Below, one piece after another: positions 51,652-60,804 of a stretch of 64,000 nucleotides of DNA. Where the stretch lies: positions 54,825-118,824 of the forward strand of contig JANMTS010000130.1 of the NCBI GenBank assembly GCA_031390755.1. The letters run 5' to 3'. The notes under the pieces are model-generated. The model saw only the letters and a program-made list of their open reading frames with translations. It had not been told where the DNA came from and did not search any database. Position numbers and translations under genes: made by a program. Origin of the DNA: DATMER01 sp031390755. GTDB taxonomy: Bacteria > Acidobacteriota > Thermoanaerobaculia > Multivoradales > UBA5704. Position 1 is the first letter of the stretch; each line of letters starts with the position of its first letter.

Positions 51652-52791
51652 TCAGCCCTCCAGAGCCGCCAGCATCCGGTCGACCTCCTCCTCCGTGTTG
51701 TAGAAGTGGGGGGAGACCCGGAAGCGGCCGGCGCGCACGGCGACGCCGATGCCCTTGTCGGCCAGATCCTTCACGAGATCTTCGGCGGAACGGCTGGAAT
51801 GCACCGCGGTCACGATGCCCGAGGTCTCTCCCGGCTCCCGGGAGGAGATCAACCGGAAGCCGCGCTCGGCCAGACCCACCGCGGCGCGCTCGGTCAGGGC
51901 CAGAACCCGCGCCTCAACTTCGTCGAGCCCCGCCTCCAGGAGAATCTCCAGCGAGGCGCCCAGCGCCGTGATGCCGTAGGCGTTGAGCGTGCCGCTCTCG
52001 AAACGCTTCGCGCCGTCGTTGAGCTCGACCCGCAGCTCGGTCCAGGAGAGTTGGTCGCTCATGGACCGCCAGCCGGACCGGATGGGGCGCACGCGCTCCA
52101 GGATGCGATCCGAGACATAGAGAAGGCCGATCCCCTCCGGCCCCAGGAGCCACTTGTGGGCCGAGGCGACGGCCACGTCCACGAAGGACGCCTCGACGTC
52201 CAGGGCCAGAGCGCCGAGCCCCTGGATGACATCCACCACCAGAAGGACGCCGCGCTCGCGGCAGACCCGGCCGATGCGCTCCAGGTCGCAGCGGTAGCCG
52301 CTGGCGTACTGGACCCACGAGAGCGCCAGCATCCGCGTGCGGTCGTCGATGAGGGAGAGCACCTCGTCGTCGTCCACCCGCCCGTCCCGCTCCTCGACCC
52401 GCCGGTACTCGACGCCGTAGTCCTCCAGTCGCATCCAGGGATAAACGTTGGAGGGGAAGTCCATCGCGGCGCCGATGACGTTGTCACCCGGCTGCCAGTC
52501 GACGAAGCCCTCCGCGATGAAGGACAGCCCGGTGGAGGTGTTCTCGCAGAAGGAGACCTCCCTGGAATTCCGGGCGCCGAGAAGCCGGGCGGCGAGGCCG
52601 CGGACCCGCTCGACCTCGCGGTTGCGGTCGGCCCAGTGCTGGTCTCCGGTGGTGGAAACGTCCCTGGCCATGGCAGTCATCCGCTCGACCGCCCGCCGGG
52701 GAAGCGGCGCCACGGCAGCATGATTCAAATACGCGAGCCGTTCCGTGACCGGGAACTCCTCGCGGAAGCGCTTCAAGGTGGTCTCGTCCAT
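51652..52791 (-). CDS. Class V aminotransferase (cysteine desulfurase-like)
   Basis: 379 aa. Fold-type I PLP enzyme of class V: YLNHAAVAPLPRRAVERM, SFCENTSTGLSFIAEGF, DVIQGLGALALDVEASFVDVAVASAHKWLLG, given in part, with the Schiff-base Lys near 212, and GTLNAYGITALGASLEIL. It lacks the SufS/IscS cysteine loop, so a desulfurase role is doubtful; isopenicillin-N epimerase-like or kynureninase-like members also have this form. Stands alone, divergent from an SGNH hydrolase. Confidence 0.85.
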   Translation of the reverse strand: MDETTLKRFREEFPVTERLAYLNHAAVAPLPRRAVERMTAMARDVSTTGDQHWADRNREVERVRGLAARLLGARNSREVSFCENTSTGLSFIAEGFVDWQPGDNVIGAAMDFPSNVYPWMRLEDYGVEYRRVEERDGRVDDDEVLSLIDDRTRMLALSWVQYASGYRCDLERIGRVCRERGVLLVVDVIQGLGALALDVEASFVDVAVASAHKWLLGPEGIGLLYVSDRILERVRPIRSGWRSMSDQLSWTELRVELNDGAKRFESGTLNAYGITALGASLEILLEAGLDEVEARVLALTERAAVGLAERGFRLISSREPGETSGIVTAVHSSRSAEDLVKDLADKGIGVAVRAGRFRVSPHFYNTEEEVDRMLAALEG

Positions 52792-52847
52792 GTCTCCTCC
52801 CGCCTTCTTTATATAGGAAGGAGGGCGGCCCCGTTAGAATACGGTTC

Positions 52848-53447
52848 GTGAAGAATGCCATTTTGCCCATCCTCCTTCTCCTCGCCGGCTGTGCCCCGGA
52901 CATCCCGAACCTCGATTCCCGCGGCACGACGATCGTCTGCCTCGGCGACTCGATCACGTCGGGCGTCGGCGCGGAGCCCGGGCAGCCGTTTCCGGCCTTG
53001 CTCGGAGAAAAACTGGGCCGCGAGGTCATCAACGCGGGCGTTCCCGGGGACACCGCCGAGGACGGGCTCGCCCGGGTCGACCAGGCGCTCGCCCACAATC
53101 CCTGGATGGTCATCGTCGAGCTTGGCGGCAACGACATCCTCAAGCGGGTGCCGCCCGAGCGCACGGAGGCGGCGCTCCGGCAGGTGCTGGACCGGCTCCT
53201 CGCCGCGCGGGTCGTGCCCGTGCTGGTGGAGATCGAGGTTCCGTTCGCGGGCCGCTACGCCGACGTGTTCGAGCGCCTCCAGGACGACTACGACATCCCC
53301 GTCGTCGAGGACGCGCTCGGCGACATCCTCGTCGATTCGGACCTGAAGGCCGACCCGATCCATCCGAACGCCGCCGGACACGTGAAGCTCGCCGAGGCGG
53401 TGGCCGACGTGGTGGAGCCGATCGTCAAGGCGCGGAGCCGGCGATGA
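52848..53447 (+). CDS. SGNH/GDSL lipoprotein hydrolase (TesA-like)
   Basis: 199 aa with a GTG start. Lipobox LLAGC at about 12-15. Blocks of SGNH enzymes: GDSIT with Ser35, GVPGDTAEDG, VIVELGGNDIL and the C-terminal DPIHPNAAGH. It would be an arylesterase or lysophospholipase in the periplasm. Overlaps the start of the next gene by four bases. Confidence 0.92.
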   Translation: MKNAILPILLLLAGCAPDIPNLDSRGTTIVCLGDSITSGVGAEPGQPFPALLGEKLGREVINAGVPGDTAEDGLARVDQALAHNPWMVIVELGGNDILKRVPPERTEAALRQVLDRLLAARVVPVLVEIEVPFAGRYADVFERLQDDYDIPVVEDALGDILVDSDLKADPIHPNAAGHVKLAEAVADVVEPIVKARSRR

Positions 53448-54166
53448 GCGAAGGGCCGATCGAGCACGGCGGCTACTGGCTCTGGCGCGCAAGCCAAGGT
53501 GACGTCGAGGTGCGCTTCACGGGCCGGGGACCAGCGGGGGAACGCGAGGAAGTCCTCCAGCGGATCGAACCGGAGATTCCGGCGCCTCCCGTGGCGTGGG
53601 CGAAGCAGATCCACTCCGCGCTCGCCCTTCCCGCCCGGGCCGGGCAGTGCGGCGAGGGGGATGCGGTCTACGGCGACGCGCCCGGGCTCGCGCTCTCCGT
53701 GGTGACGGCGGACTGCGTGCCCGTGCTGTTGGCAGGACCGGACGGCAAGCTGGCGGCGGTCCATGCGGGGTGGCGGGGAATCGTGAACGGCGTCATTGGG
53801 GAAACCTTGAAGGCCGCGGGAGGTGGAGGACTGGCTTGGACCGCCTGGATCGGTCCGTCGATCGGACCCTGCTGCTACGAGGTCAGCGAGGATGTCGCCG
53901 CCCAGGTCGTCGCCGCAAGCAGTCCGGAAGTTGCCCGGCCCGGCCGCTCGGGGAAGCCGCACCTGGACCTGGTGCTCGCGGCCCGGCGTCAGCTCGAAGC
54001 CGCGGGCGTCCTTCCCGAGCGGGTCGAGGCCGTGCCGGCCTGCACCCGATGCGAGGAAACCCGGCTGTACAGCTATCGCCGCGAAGGAAAAGGCGGGGGC
54101 CGCAGTATCGCGCGCAATATTGCTTTCATCTGGAGGACTGGCCCGCGGCGGCCTGGCGAGCCTTGA
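53444..54166 (+). CDS. pgeF: Peptidoglycan editing factor / polyphenol oxidase family (PgeF, YfiH)
   Basis: 240 aa. Signature motifs of the laccase-domain family: VVTADCVPVLL, AAVHAGWRGIVNGV, WIGPSIGPCCYEVSEDV and the end CTRCEETRLYSYRREG. The conserved Cys and His bind metal. In Enterobacteria the protein prevents misincorporation of Ser into peptidoglycan. Its 3' end overlaps the convergent rlmN gene by 41 bases. Confidence 0.93.
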   Translation: MSEGPIEHGGYWLWRASQGDVEVRFTGRGPAGEREEVLQRIEPEIPAPPVAWAKQIHSALALPARAGQCGEGDAVYGDAPGLALSVVTADCVPVLLAGPDGKLAAVHAGWRGIVNGVIGETLKAAGGGGLAWTAWIGPSIGPCCYEVSEDVAAQVVAASSPEVARPGRSGKPHLDLVLAARRQLEAAGVLPERVEAVPACTRCEETRLYSYRREGKGGGRSIARNIAFIWRTGPRRPGEP

Positions 54167-55235
54167 CGCCGCGCGGGTCCCGGCCGAACGCCCGGAGCTG
54201 ACCGCAGGCCGCGCTCACGTCGTCTCCCCGCCGGCGGCGGACGGTGGCGACGAGGCCGCGCTCCTGAAGCCTCTTCCGGAACCGCTCGACCCGCTCGTCG
54301 TCCGGCGGCACCATCGCCGCTCCCAGGACGGGATCGGGATTGATCGGAATCAGGTTCACCTTCGCCCGCAGACCGTGGAGGAGCTTGACGAGCCGGTCGG
54401 CGTCCCGCGGATCGTCGTTGAAATCCCGGATCAGGAGGTACTCGAAGGTGATCTTCCGGCCCTTTTCGAGCGGGTAGCGGCGCAGCGCCGCCATCAGGTC
54501 GGGGAGCGGCCAGGTGCGGTTGATCGGCATCACCTCGGTGCGCCGGGCGTCGTCGGGCGCATGGAGGGAGATCGCCAGGTTCGGCCGGCGCTCCCACGAG
54601 GCCATCTCTTCCAGGCCGGGCAGGATGCCCACGGTCGAGACCGTGATGCGGTGCGGGGAGATCCACTCGGTCAGGATGTCGAGCGCGGCTTTCACGTTCG
54701 GGACGTTCAGCAGCGGCTCGCCCATGCCCATGAACACGAGGTTGAGCCCTTCCATCGGCAGCCCGCGGTCGGCCCGGATCGCCAGCACCTGGCCGACGAT
54801 CTCGCCCGCGGTGAGATCGCGTCCCGCACCCCAGTAGCCGGTGACGCAGAACGAGCAGGCCAGGGCGCAGCCGGCCTGGCTGGAGATGCAGAACGTCCGG
54901 CGGCCGCGGTCGGGGATGTCGACCGCCTCGACCGTCGCGCCGTCCCGGAGCCGGAACAGGTATTTGCAGGTGCCGTCCGACGCCGGCCGGCTCTCCGCGA
55001 TCTCCGGCAGACCGATGCGGAAAGCCTCCGCGAGCTTCGTCCGCAGATCCTTGGACAGGTCGGTCATCCCCTCGAACCCGGAGACGCCGCGATCGTAGAG
55101 GGCCTGGTAGATCTGCTCGACCCGGAAGGTCCGGTCGACCACCGGCGCCAGCACCTCGCCGAGACGCGCGCGCGTCAGCCCGAGCAGGTCGGGACGGAGA
55201 TCCGAAACGGGCAGGGCGGTTGACGAGGGTTCCAT
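54126..55235 (-). CDS. rlmN: 23S rRNA/tRNA adenine-C2 methyltransferase RlmN
   Basis: 369 aa from the ATG at 55235. Radical SAM cluster motif CALACSFC (about 120-128), MGMGEPLLN, SLHAPDDARRTEVMPINR, and the C-terminal catalytic Cys region RRRRGDDVSAACGQL. It methylates A2503 of 23S rRNA and A37 of tRNAs. The 3' end reads into the pgeF 3' end on the other strand, so both stops lie in the partner gene. Confidence 0.96.
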   Translation of the reverse strand: MEPSSTALPVSDLRPDLLGLTRARLGEVLAPVVDRTFRVEQIYQALYDRGVSGFEGMTDLSKDLRTKLAEAFRIGLPEIAESRPASDGTCKYLFRLRDGATVEAVDIPDRGRRTFCISSQAGCALACSFCVTGYWGAGRDLTAGEIVGQVLAIRADRGLPMEGLNLVFMGMGEPLLNVPNVKAALDILTEWISPHRITVSTVGILPGLEEMASWERRPNLAISLHAPDDARRTEVMPINRTWPLPDLMAALRRYPLEKGRKITFEYLLIRDFNDDPRDADRLVKLLHGLRAKVNLIPINPDPVLGAAMVPPDDERVERFRKRLQERGLVATVRRRRGDDVSAACGQLRAFGRDPRGVKARQAAAGQSSR

Positions 55236-55296
55236 GGTTTCCGGAAGCAGAAGGATGTCAGGGCCCTCCCGCGGGAGAGGAGAGCCGGACCGGGGT

Positions 55297-55587
55297 CTAG
55301 ATCGCAGGGCTGCTGCGCCGGCGGCGAAGACGCCGGGTGGGGTCGATGCCGATCGAGCGCAGGAAGGACAGATCCCGGCCGTCGATCTGGAAGACCGGCT
55401 CGCCGGAGCCCGACGAGAAGCGGGGCGCGGTGAGCGCCAGCGGCTCCTCGCCGTTGTCCCGATCGCGCTTACAGTCGACCAGAAGGTAGAGGGCGTACCC
55501 CTCCTCCCGGAACTTGCGGAGCGCACGATTGGCGTCCGACGACTCGGAGATGGCGTCGGCGAGAGCGCGCCGCAGATCGCGGAGCAT
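55297..55587 (-). CDS. Small conserved-looking protein, unknown function
   Basis: 96 aa from the ATG at 55587; the frame stays open about 17 codons further upstream with protein-like sequence (EEFELDEKLHH) but no ATG/GTG/TTG, so a CTG start is possible. Helical N-terminus (LRRALADAISESSDANRALRKF), then a beta-rich part ending in IDPTRRLRRRRSSPAI with a strongly basic tail. No family recognised. Confidence 0.55.
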   Translation of the reverse strand: MLRDLRRALADAISESSDANRALRKFREEGYALYLLVDCKRDRDNGEEPLALTAPRFSSGSGEPVFQIDGRDLSFLRSIGIDPTRRLRRRRSSPAI

Positions 55588-55769
55588 GTGATGAAGCTTC
55601 TCGTCCAGCTCGAATTCCTCCAGGCCTTGTGGTCCTCAGGGGCCAATTCGGGATTATCAACCCTGTCTCCCGGGGTGTCAAACCGCTCGGCCCCGCCTGG
55701 TCCTCGGGTATCAGGGACCGCATTGGGACCGCGGCGCTTCGTGGTAGTCGTGGTAGCCTCCCGCCTCGC

Positions 55770-56750
55770 ATGACCTCACCGGACATGGAAACACGGATCG
55801 CGGCTGCGGGCTTCCAGGCCCGGACGATCGAGCCCCTTCCCGGCGACGTTTCGCTGCGCCGCTACGCCCGGATCTCGGGTGAAGACGGCGGCACCGCGAT
55901 CCTCGCCACCTATCCGGCAGAGATCCGCGACACCTGCGGGCGCTTCGTGCGCACGACCGGGCTGCTCGGCGAGGCGGGAGTGCCGGTGCCGCGCGTTCTC
56001 GATGCGGACTGCGGCGAGGGGTGGATGCTGGTGGAGGATTTGGGGCCGCTCACGCTCGCCGAGTGGGGCCGCGGCCGGCCCTGGGACGACCTCGCGCCCT
56101 GGTTCGACACCGCGCTCGACCTCGTGGACCGCATCGCCCGCATCCCGCCGGAGAGCGTGACCGACCTGAATCCCCGCCTCGGGCGCGAGCTTCTGGCCCG
56201 CGAGCTGAGGCAGACCTGGGATCTCTATCTGGAGCCGAACGGGTTGACCGGCGATGCCGGGCTGACCGGCCGGCTGCGCGAGGCGCTCGACGCCATCTGC
56301 ACGCAGTTGGACGCCGAGCCGCCGGTCCCGTGTCACCGGGACTTCATGGTGCGGAACCTGATGCCCAGACCCGAGGGGCGGCTCGTCGTCCTCGATCATC
56401 AGGATCTGCGCCTCGGTCCTCCGGCCTACGATATCGCTTCGCTGTTGAACGACACGCTCTTTCCGCCGGACAGCGCCGAAGAGGAAATTCTCGCCCGGGT
56501 GCTCCCCGCGCCGGAGGATCGCGTCCGGTACCGCCGGGCGGCGGCCCAGCGCACGCTCAAGGCCGTGGGCACCTACACCTCGTTCGCCCGCCGCGGCGCC
56601 GACCGCCATCTGCCGCTGGTCGCGCCGACCCTCGGCCGCTGCCTCGTTCACCTGGCCCATGTGCCGGAGAGCGCGGCGCTCGTCCCCGAGCTCGCCGCGG
56701 CCTGGAGCTCCGTCCTCCAGCCATCGGCCCGCGATCTGCTAGACTCCTGA
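55770..56750 (+). CDS. Aminoglycoside phosphotransferase-fold kinase, AmgK-like
   Basis: 326 aa from the ATG at 55770 (ATG at 55785 possible). Protein-kinase-like fold with catalytic loop CHRDFMVRNLM (about 190-200) and metal motif VVLDHQDLRLGPPAYDIASLL. The sequence around it matches the COG3178 group that includes AmgK, the anomeric kinase of N-acetylmuramate and N-acetylglucosamine in cell-wall recycling. No murU gene is next to it, so the substrate is inferred only. Confidence 0.82.
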   Translation: MTSPDMETRIAAAGFQARTIEPLPGDVSLRRYARISGEDGGTAILATYPAEIRDTCGRFVRTTGLLGEAGVPVPRVLDADCGEGWMLVEDLGPLTLAEWGRGRPWDDLAPWFDTALDLVDRIARIPPESVTDLNPRLGRELLARELRQTWDLYLEPNGLTGDAGLTGRLREALDAICTQLDAEPPVPCHRDFMVRNLMPRPEGRLVVLDHQDLRLGPPAYDIASLLNDTLFPPDSAEEEILARVLPAPEDRVRYRRAAAQRTLKAVGTYTSFARRGADRHLPLVAPTLGRCLVHLAHVPESAALVPELAAAWSSVLQPSARDLLDS

Positions 56751-56783
56751 GACAAAGAGTCCCGCGACTCTAAGGAGTGATTC

Positions 56784-56972
56784 ATGGGTGGTCTAGGAAT
56801 GCCTGAGCTATTCGTCGTCTTCCTCATCGTCATCGTGCTGTTCGGCGCGTCGCGCCTGCCGCAGATCGGACGAGGACTCGGGGAAGGAATTCGCAACTTC
56901 AAGAAGGGGATCAAGGGAGGCGACGAGGCTCCTGATCCGCAGATCAGCGAGAAGACCGGCCCGCAGAGCTAG
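56784..56972 (+). CDS. tatA: Sec-independent translocase subunit TatA/E
   Basis: 62 aa with AAGGAG before the ATG. One membrane helix (MPELFVVFLIVIVLFGASRLP), the conserved FG and Pro, then the amphipathic helix GRGLGEGIRNFKKGIKG. Typical TatA/E. No tatB or tatC nearby. Probably co-transcribed with the kinase upstream. Confidence 0.95.
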   Translation: MGGLGMPELFVVFLIVIVLFGASRLPQIGRGLGEGIRNFKKGIKGGDEAPDPQISEKTGPQS

Positions 56973-57017
56973 CCACCCCTGAGATTTGGCCCCTGGTCCC
57001 AAGGACTGGGAGGCCTC

Positions 57018-57044
57018 CGCGCCGGTACGGCACGGAGGCGCGCC
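57018..57044. terminator. Hairpin between tatA and the transglycosylase gene
   Basis: GCCTCCG and CGGAGGC pair around a GCGCCGGTACGGCA loop in the 107-bp gap between convergent genes. There is no T-run, so it is a possible, not certain, bidirectional terminator. Confidence 0.4.
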
Positions 57045-57079
57045 GGGATGGCGCACCTCTAATCTCCGTAGTTAGATCC

Positions 57080-57835
57080 TCAGGAATCAACCCGAGTCAG
57101 GGCCGCGAACGGATCGCGGCCGGCGCCGCTTCTCTCCAGAACGCGGTCGGAGCGCTCCCGGTAGAGCGTCATGACCTTCTTGACGTAGGCCTTGGTTTCA
57201 CGGAACGGCGGCACCCCGCCGTAGCGCGCCACGGTCGCCGGCCCTGCGTTGTAGGCGGCCACCGCCCGCTCCGGATCTCCTTCGAAATCCCGCAGCAGCT
57301 GTCCCAGATAGCGGCAGCCGGCATCCAGGTTGGCGCTGGGCTCGTGGAGGTTGGCGATGCCATAGAGCTCGCCGGTCGAGGGTAGAACTTGCATCAGCCC
57401 CACGGCGCCGCGGGGTGAGATGACATCCGCGGCAAAGCCGGACTCGGCTTCGACGATGGCCGCCACGAGCAGACCGTCGACGCCGCGCCTCTGGGAGATC
57501 CTCCAGATTTCGGAGCCATAGGGAAGGCTGACCAGGGCCTCGCGGCGAGCGGCCAGAGTGATGTCGATGGCAGGAGCCTCGAGCAGGCTCATCGTCTGGG
57601 GACGCCGAGTGAGAGCGGCATCCAGGTCCTGAGAGGTGACGACCCTCTCCGGTCTTTCCGTCGTCCGGGAGCGGACGACCCAGTTTGCAAGATCCCGGAG
57701 ATCCTGGGATTCCGGGAGAGAATTCGGGATCCGGGTGGGATCCGGGATGGCGGTGTCGGACGGAGTGGAGTTGAACCAAACTACGAGAAACAGCATCGTC
57801 GCGATCACCGTGAACGGCACGCGTTTCGGTTTCAT
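57080..57835 (-). CDS. Lytic transglycosylase (SLT family)
   Basis: 251 aa. N-terminal membrane anchor or signal (PFTVIATMLFLVVWF), low-complexity region to about 100, then an SLT domain: catalytic Glu131 in VEAESGF, GAVGLMQVLPST, NLDAGCRYLGQLL, AVAAYNAGP and GGVPPFRETKAYVKKV. It cuts peptidoglycan glycan strands. The upstream 200 bp contain no ORF. Confidence 0.93.
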   Translation of the reverse strand: MKPKRVPFTVIATMLFLVVWFNSTPSDTAIPDPTRIPNSLPESQDLRDLANWVVRSRTTERPERVVTSQDLDAALTRRPQTMSLLEAPAIDITLAARREALVSLPYGSEIWRISQRRGVDGLLVAAIVEAESGFAADVISPRGAVGLMQVLPSTGELYGIANLHEPSANLDAGCRYLGQLLRDFEGDPERAVAAYNAGPATVARYGGVPPFRETKAYVKKVMTLYRERSDRVLERSGAGRDPFAALTRVDS

Positions 57836-58038
57836 AGCCGACCCTCCTCGGGTTTCGCGGTCGCACGGTGTGCCTACTTGTCCGGTCCCATCAGACCGGG
57901 CAGGTCACATCGGATACACAAAACACAACGAGCCGCCCGCGACAACCTCGCGAACGGCACACGTCGAGTTACAGCGAAATTATTGCAGGAACGATGCCAG
58001 GAACGGTGCCAGGTGTGGCGGGAGAGAGGCGAAAACCG

Positions 58039-58323
58039 TCAGGGCTCGTTCAGCTGCGGCGCGAGCCTGCGCCGTGACAGCCTGCGGGTGGAAAGGCCCA
58101 GGTCTTCCATGGCGATGCCCAGATCGGAGAGCTTGTTCCGGAGCGTGTTGCGGTGAACGCCCAGGGATCGCGCCGAGCGGCAGAAGTTGCCCCGGTTCGA
58201 CTTCAGGGAGGCGACGATGAACTGCCGCTCGAATTCACGGCGGGCCTGCTCCAGCGTCACGCCGCGGAGGACGAGCTCGTCTACGATCTGAACCAGGCGT
58301 CCATTGAGATTTTGATCGGCCAA
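58039..58323 (-). CDS. Fis-like helix-turn-helix protein
   Basis: 94 aa with a TTG start at 58323 and GAGGA seven bases before. Middle region LEQARREFERQFIVASLKSN is the Fis-type dimer helix and NFCRSARSLGVHRNTLRNKL the HTH_8 DNA-binding segment, both seen in part. A basic C-terminal tail (RRLSRRRL) follows. It resembles the C-terminal domain of NtrC-type activators standing alone, so it may act as a nucleoid or operon regulator. Confidence 0.85.
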   Translation of the reverse strand: MADQNLNGRLVQIVDELVLRGVTLEQARREFERQFIVASLKSNRGNFCRSARSLGVHRNTLRNKLSDLGIAMEDLGLSTRRLSRRRLAPQLNEP

Positions 58324-58455
58324 GAAGGTGTCCTCGAGCGCTAAGGGAACGGTCAGATTACCACAGGCCGCGGGCTTGGAAAACCCACCCGGGTACCCAC
58401 CTCAAAGTACCCGCCTCATGATGCCTGATGCGGGGAACCGGGTGGTCGACGGGTG

Positions 58456-59646
58456 TCACTTTGGCTCGAGCCGGTCGCCGACGAAGACGGCGTAGCGGGA
58501 CTCGATGATCTTGGCCACCGACGAGCTCTTGTGCACCGAGAGCACGGCCAGCTCGCCGATGACGATCGGCGGCATGCCCTTCCGGTTGGCGCGGTAGATC
58601 GTGTACATGTCGCCGGGGGTGACATCCTGGTCCGCGCCCCGGTCGATGTAGACGACGTGATCCTCGGCGAGCGAGACCAGGTTGTCCTGCGAGAAGAGGA
58701 TGACCGGCGCGCCCTGCAGATCCTCCTCGGTCGAGGGGAAGTTGACGGGCCGCAGCGCGGTCTGGCGTCCCAGGGGAACCGGCTCGGGTTCGAAGGCCCG
58801 GAGCTGCTGGCCGACCAGGATGGGATCGCAGGAGTGGACGATCTCGGCGATGGCGGTCTCTTCCTGCACAGACAGGACGCGCACGCGGCCGACGTAGTGA
58901 TTGTAGCGCCCCGCGACCTGGCGGGTGACGGGATGGACGACCTCCCGCTGCGGCTCGACCACCGTGTACAGGGTGCCGGGCGTCAGGCCGCGCGCCCGTC
59001 CGCCGTCCAGGTAGATGATGTCGCCGGTCGACAGGTTGTACTTGACCGTGCCAACCTGGCCGTACTTGCCGACGAAGCCGTAGCTCACGCCGCGATCGAG
59101 GTCCGGTCCGAGGGAATCGTATTCGGAGCCGACGATCGTGTAGTCGAACGTCTCCTGCCGGTCGCCGATGTAGCCCGTGCAGTAGATGTCGCTCTCGCCG
59201 CCGAGAGGGAGCGGAGCGCTGGCCGCCTGCTCCGAGGTCAGGACGTCGCCGTCGACCACGGGGATGGGCTCTTCCTCTCCGGCCATGTAGTCGCCTTCGG
59301 AGCCCGGATCTCCAGATTCGGAGAGCGCGTCCACGGGAGCCACCTCGATGCCGAGAACCAGCGGATCGCCCGGATAGATCCAGTGGGCATCCTGGATGTA
59401 CTGGTTCTTCTCCCAGATCTGCGGCCAGAGGTAGGGATTGCCATAGAACTTCGCCGCGAGATCCCAGAGCGTGTCGCCACGCTCGATCACATGGACCTGC
59501 ACTCCGGCAGGCGGCTGTGGCGGATCCCACGCGGTCCAATGATCCCCGACCCGATGAAGATCCTGGGGGGGCCTATCAGCAGCCACAACCGTGCCGGATC
59601 CAAGCACGATGGCAGCGAGGACGAAACTGGAAAGCCGCACTCTCAT
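58456..59646 (-). CDS. Exported LysM-domain protein
   Basis: 396 aa from the ATG at 59646, preceded by AGGAGG. Signal peptide (FVLAAIVLGSGTVVAAD), then a LysM domain at about 50-95 (HVIERGDTLWDLAAKFYGN ... WIYPGDPLVL), where LysM binds peptidoglycan or chitin oligomers. The remaining 300 residues hold two beta-rich repeats (LYTVVEPQREVVHPVTR... and MYTIYRANRKGMPPI...) with no catalytic motif recognised. Probably a wall-binding structural protein. Confidence 0.88.
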   Translation of the reverse strand: MRVRLSSFVLAAIVLGSGTVVAADRPPQDLHRVGDHWTAWDPPQPPAGVQVHVIERGDTLWDLAAKFYGNPYLWPQIWEKNQYIQDAHWIYPGDPLVLGIEVAPVDALSESGDPGSEGDYMAGEEEPIPVVDGDVLTSEQAASAPLPLGGESDIYCTGYIGDRQETFDYTIVGSEYDSLGPDLDRGVSYGFVGKYGQVGTVKYNLSTGDIIYLDGGRARGLTPGTLYTVVEPQREVVHPVTRQVAGRYNHYVGRVRVLSVQEETAIAEIVHSCDPILVGQQLRAFEPEPVPLGRQTALRPVNFPSTEEDLQGAPVILFSQDNLVSLAEDHVVYIDRGADQDVTPGDMYTIYRANRKGMPPIVIGELAVLSVHKSSSVAKIIESRYAVFVGDRLEPK

Positions 59647-59698
59647 GAGGGCCTCCTGGACGCCGTGGAGGAAAGGCATAGTAAATTCGCTATGCTCT

Positions 59699-59727
59699 AA
59701 GCTATAAGGACTTCCTGCGGCTGTCAA
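59699..59727 (-). promoter_or_regulatory. Sigma70-like promoter of the LysM gene
   Basis: On the minus strand TTGACA (59722-59727) and TAGCTT (59699-59704) are separated by 17 bases, in an AT-richer stretch about 50 bases before the start codon. Confidence 0.45.
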
Positions 59728-59784
59728 GTTTACCGCAAGAAGCTCAAGTTTTGCTTGAGATTTTCGGTCGAATCCACGGATGAA

Positions 59785-60804
59785 TCAAGGAAGCTTGGAG
59801 CGGCGCTCCTCCGCAACGGTCGCGGCGGCGGTGCCCGGGAACCGCCGGGCGACCTCGCGATAGGTCGAGCGGGCGCCGTCGACGTCGTTCAACGCCTCCT
59901 GGCACTGGCCGGCCTTGAGCAGGGCGTCGGGGATCTTGTTGCCCTCGGGAAACTTGGTGGAGGTCTCCCGGAACGCGGCCAGCGCGCCCCGCAGATCGCC
60001 GCGGGCGTAGCGGCACTCGCCGATCCAGTACTGGGCGTTGTCCGCCAGCTCGCTCTTGGGGTTGCCCTGGAGGAACCGCTGGAAGCTGCTCTCGGCGTCG
60101 ACGTAGTGGCCCTGGTGATAGAGCGTGTAGCCCCGGTCGTAGAGCGCCTGGGACGTCGGCGAGAGCGGCTCGGCGGTACCTGAAGGGGTCGAATCGGTGG
60201 CGGGTGGAACCGGGCGCGCGGCCGGAGCGGTCGGAGGCGCCGGAGCCGGAGCGACCTTCGAGGGGGTCGAGGGGGTCGAGGGAGCCGGGACGGCCGGGGA
60301 CGATGGGCGCGGCTGGGGCCGGACCGGCTCGGGCCGGCTCGGCTCCGGGATGTCGATGTCGGCTTCCTCGATCTCGACGGTCTCCACGGTGGTCTCGTCC
60401 GCCGGGAAGGTGACGGACGAGGAGGGTGACGAAGGCGCCGGCTGGGCCGGAGCCGGTCTCTGCCGGGTCGCCGTCTGGGCCGGGGCGGGTCGCGAGGTGA
60501 TCGGCGTCTGGGGCGACGACGGTCTCGCCGCGGGCGGCGGAGTCACCGAGGCTGACGAAGCCGGCGGCACCCCCTGGGGTACCGAGCCGCTCCGCGGTAC
60601 GGCCGGGGCCTGCCCGGCCTGCTGCCGGAGCCGCGCCAGCTCGACCTCGTTCATCGCGTTCTGGCGCTGGAGCTCCACGATCTGGGCCCGCAGCTTCCGG
60701 ACCTCCTCCTCGAAGTCGGGCGAGCTCTCACGCCGGAGCGGGGAGCCGGCGCAGCCGGGCAGCAGGGCGAGGAGGAGGATGGCGGCGCGGGCGGGGTGCT
60801 TCAT
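59785..60804 (-). CDS. CpoB/YbgF-like coiled-coil and TPR lipoprotein
   Basis: 339 aa. Lipobox LLPGC at about 14-18. Coiled coil at about 30-65 (EEEVRKLRAQIVELQRQNAMNEVEL, in part), a Pro/Ala/Ser-rich linker with repeats to about 210, then three TPRs (LYDRGYTLYHQGHYVDAESSFQRFL, NAQYWIGECRYARGDLRGAL, IPDALLKAGQCQEALNDVDGA, each in part). This is the YbgF layout, here as a lipoprotein; YbgF links TolA and outer-membrane constriction. No tol/pal genes adjacent. Overlaps bamD by four bases. Confidence 0.85.
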   Translation of the reverse strand: MKHPARAAILLLALLPGCAGSPLRRESSPDFEEEVRKLRAQIVELQRQNAMNEVELARLRQQAGQAPAVPRSGSVPQGVPPASSASVTPPPAARPSSPQTPITSRPAPAQTATRQRPAPAQPAPSSPSSSVTFPADETTVETVEIEEADIDIPEPSRPEPVRPQPRPSSPAVPAPSTPSTPSKVAPAPAPPTAPAARPVPPATDSTPSGTAEPLSPTSQALYDRGYTLYHQGHYVDAESSFQRFLQGNPKSELADNAQYWIGECRYARGDLRGALAAFRETSTKFPEGNKIPDALLKAGQCQEALNDVDGARSTYREVARRFPGTAAATVAEERRSKLP

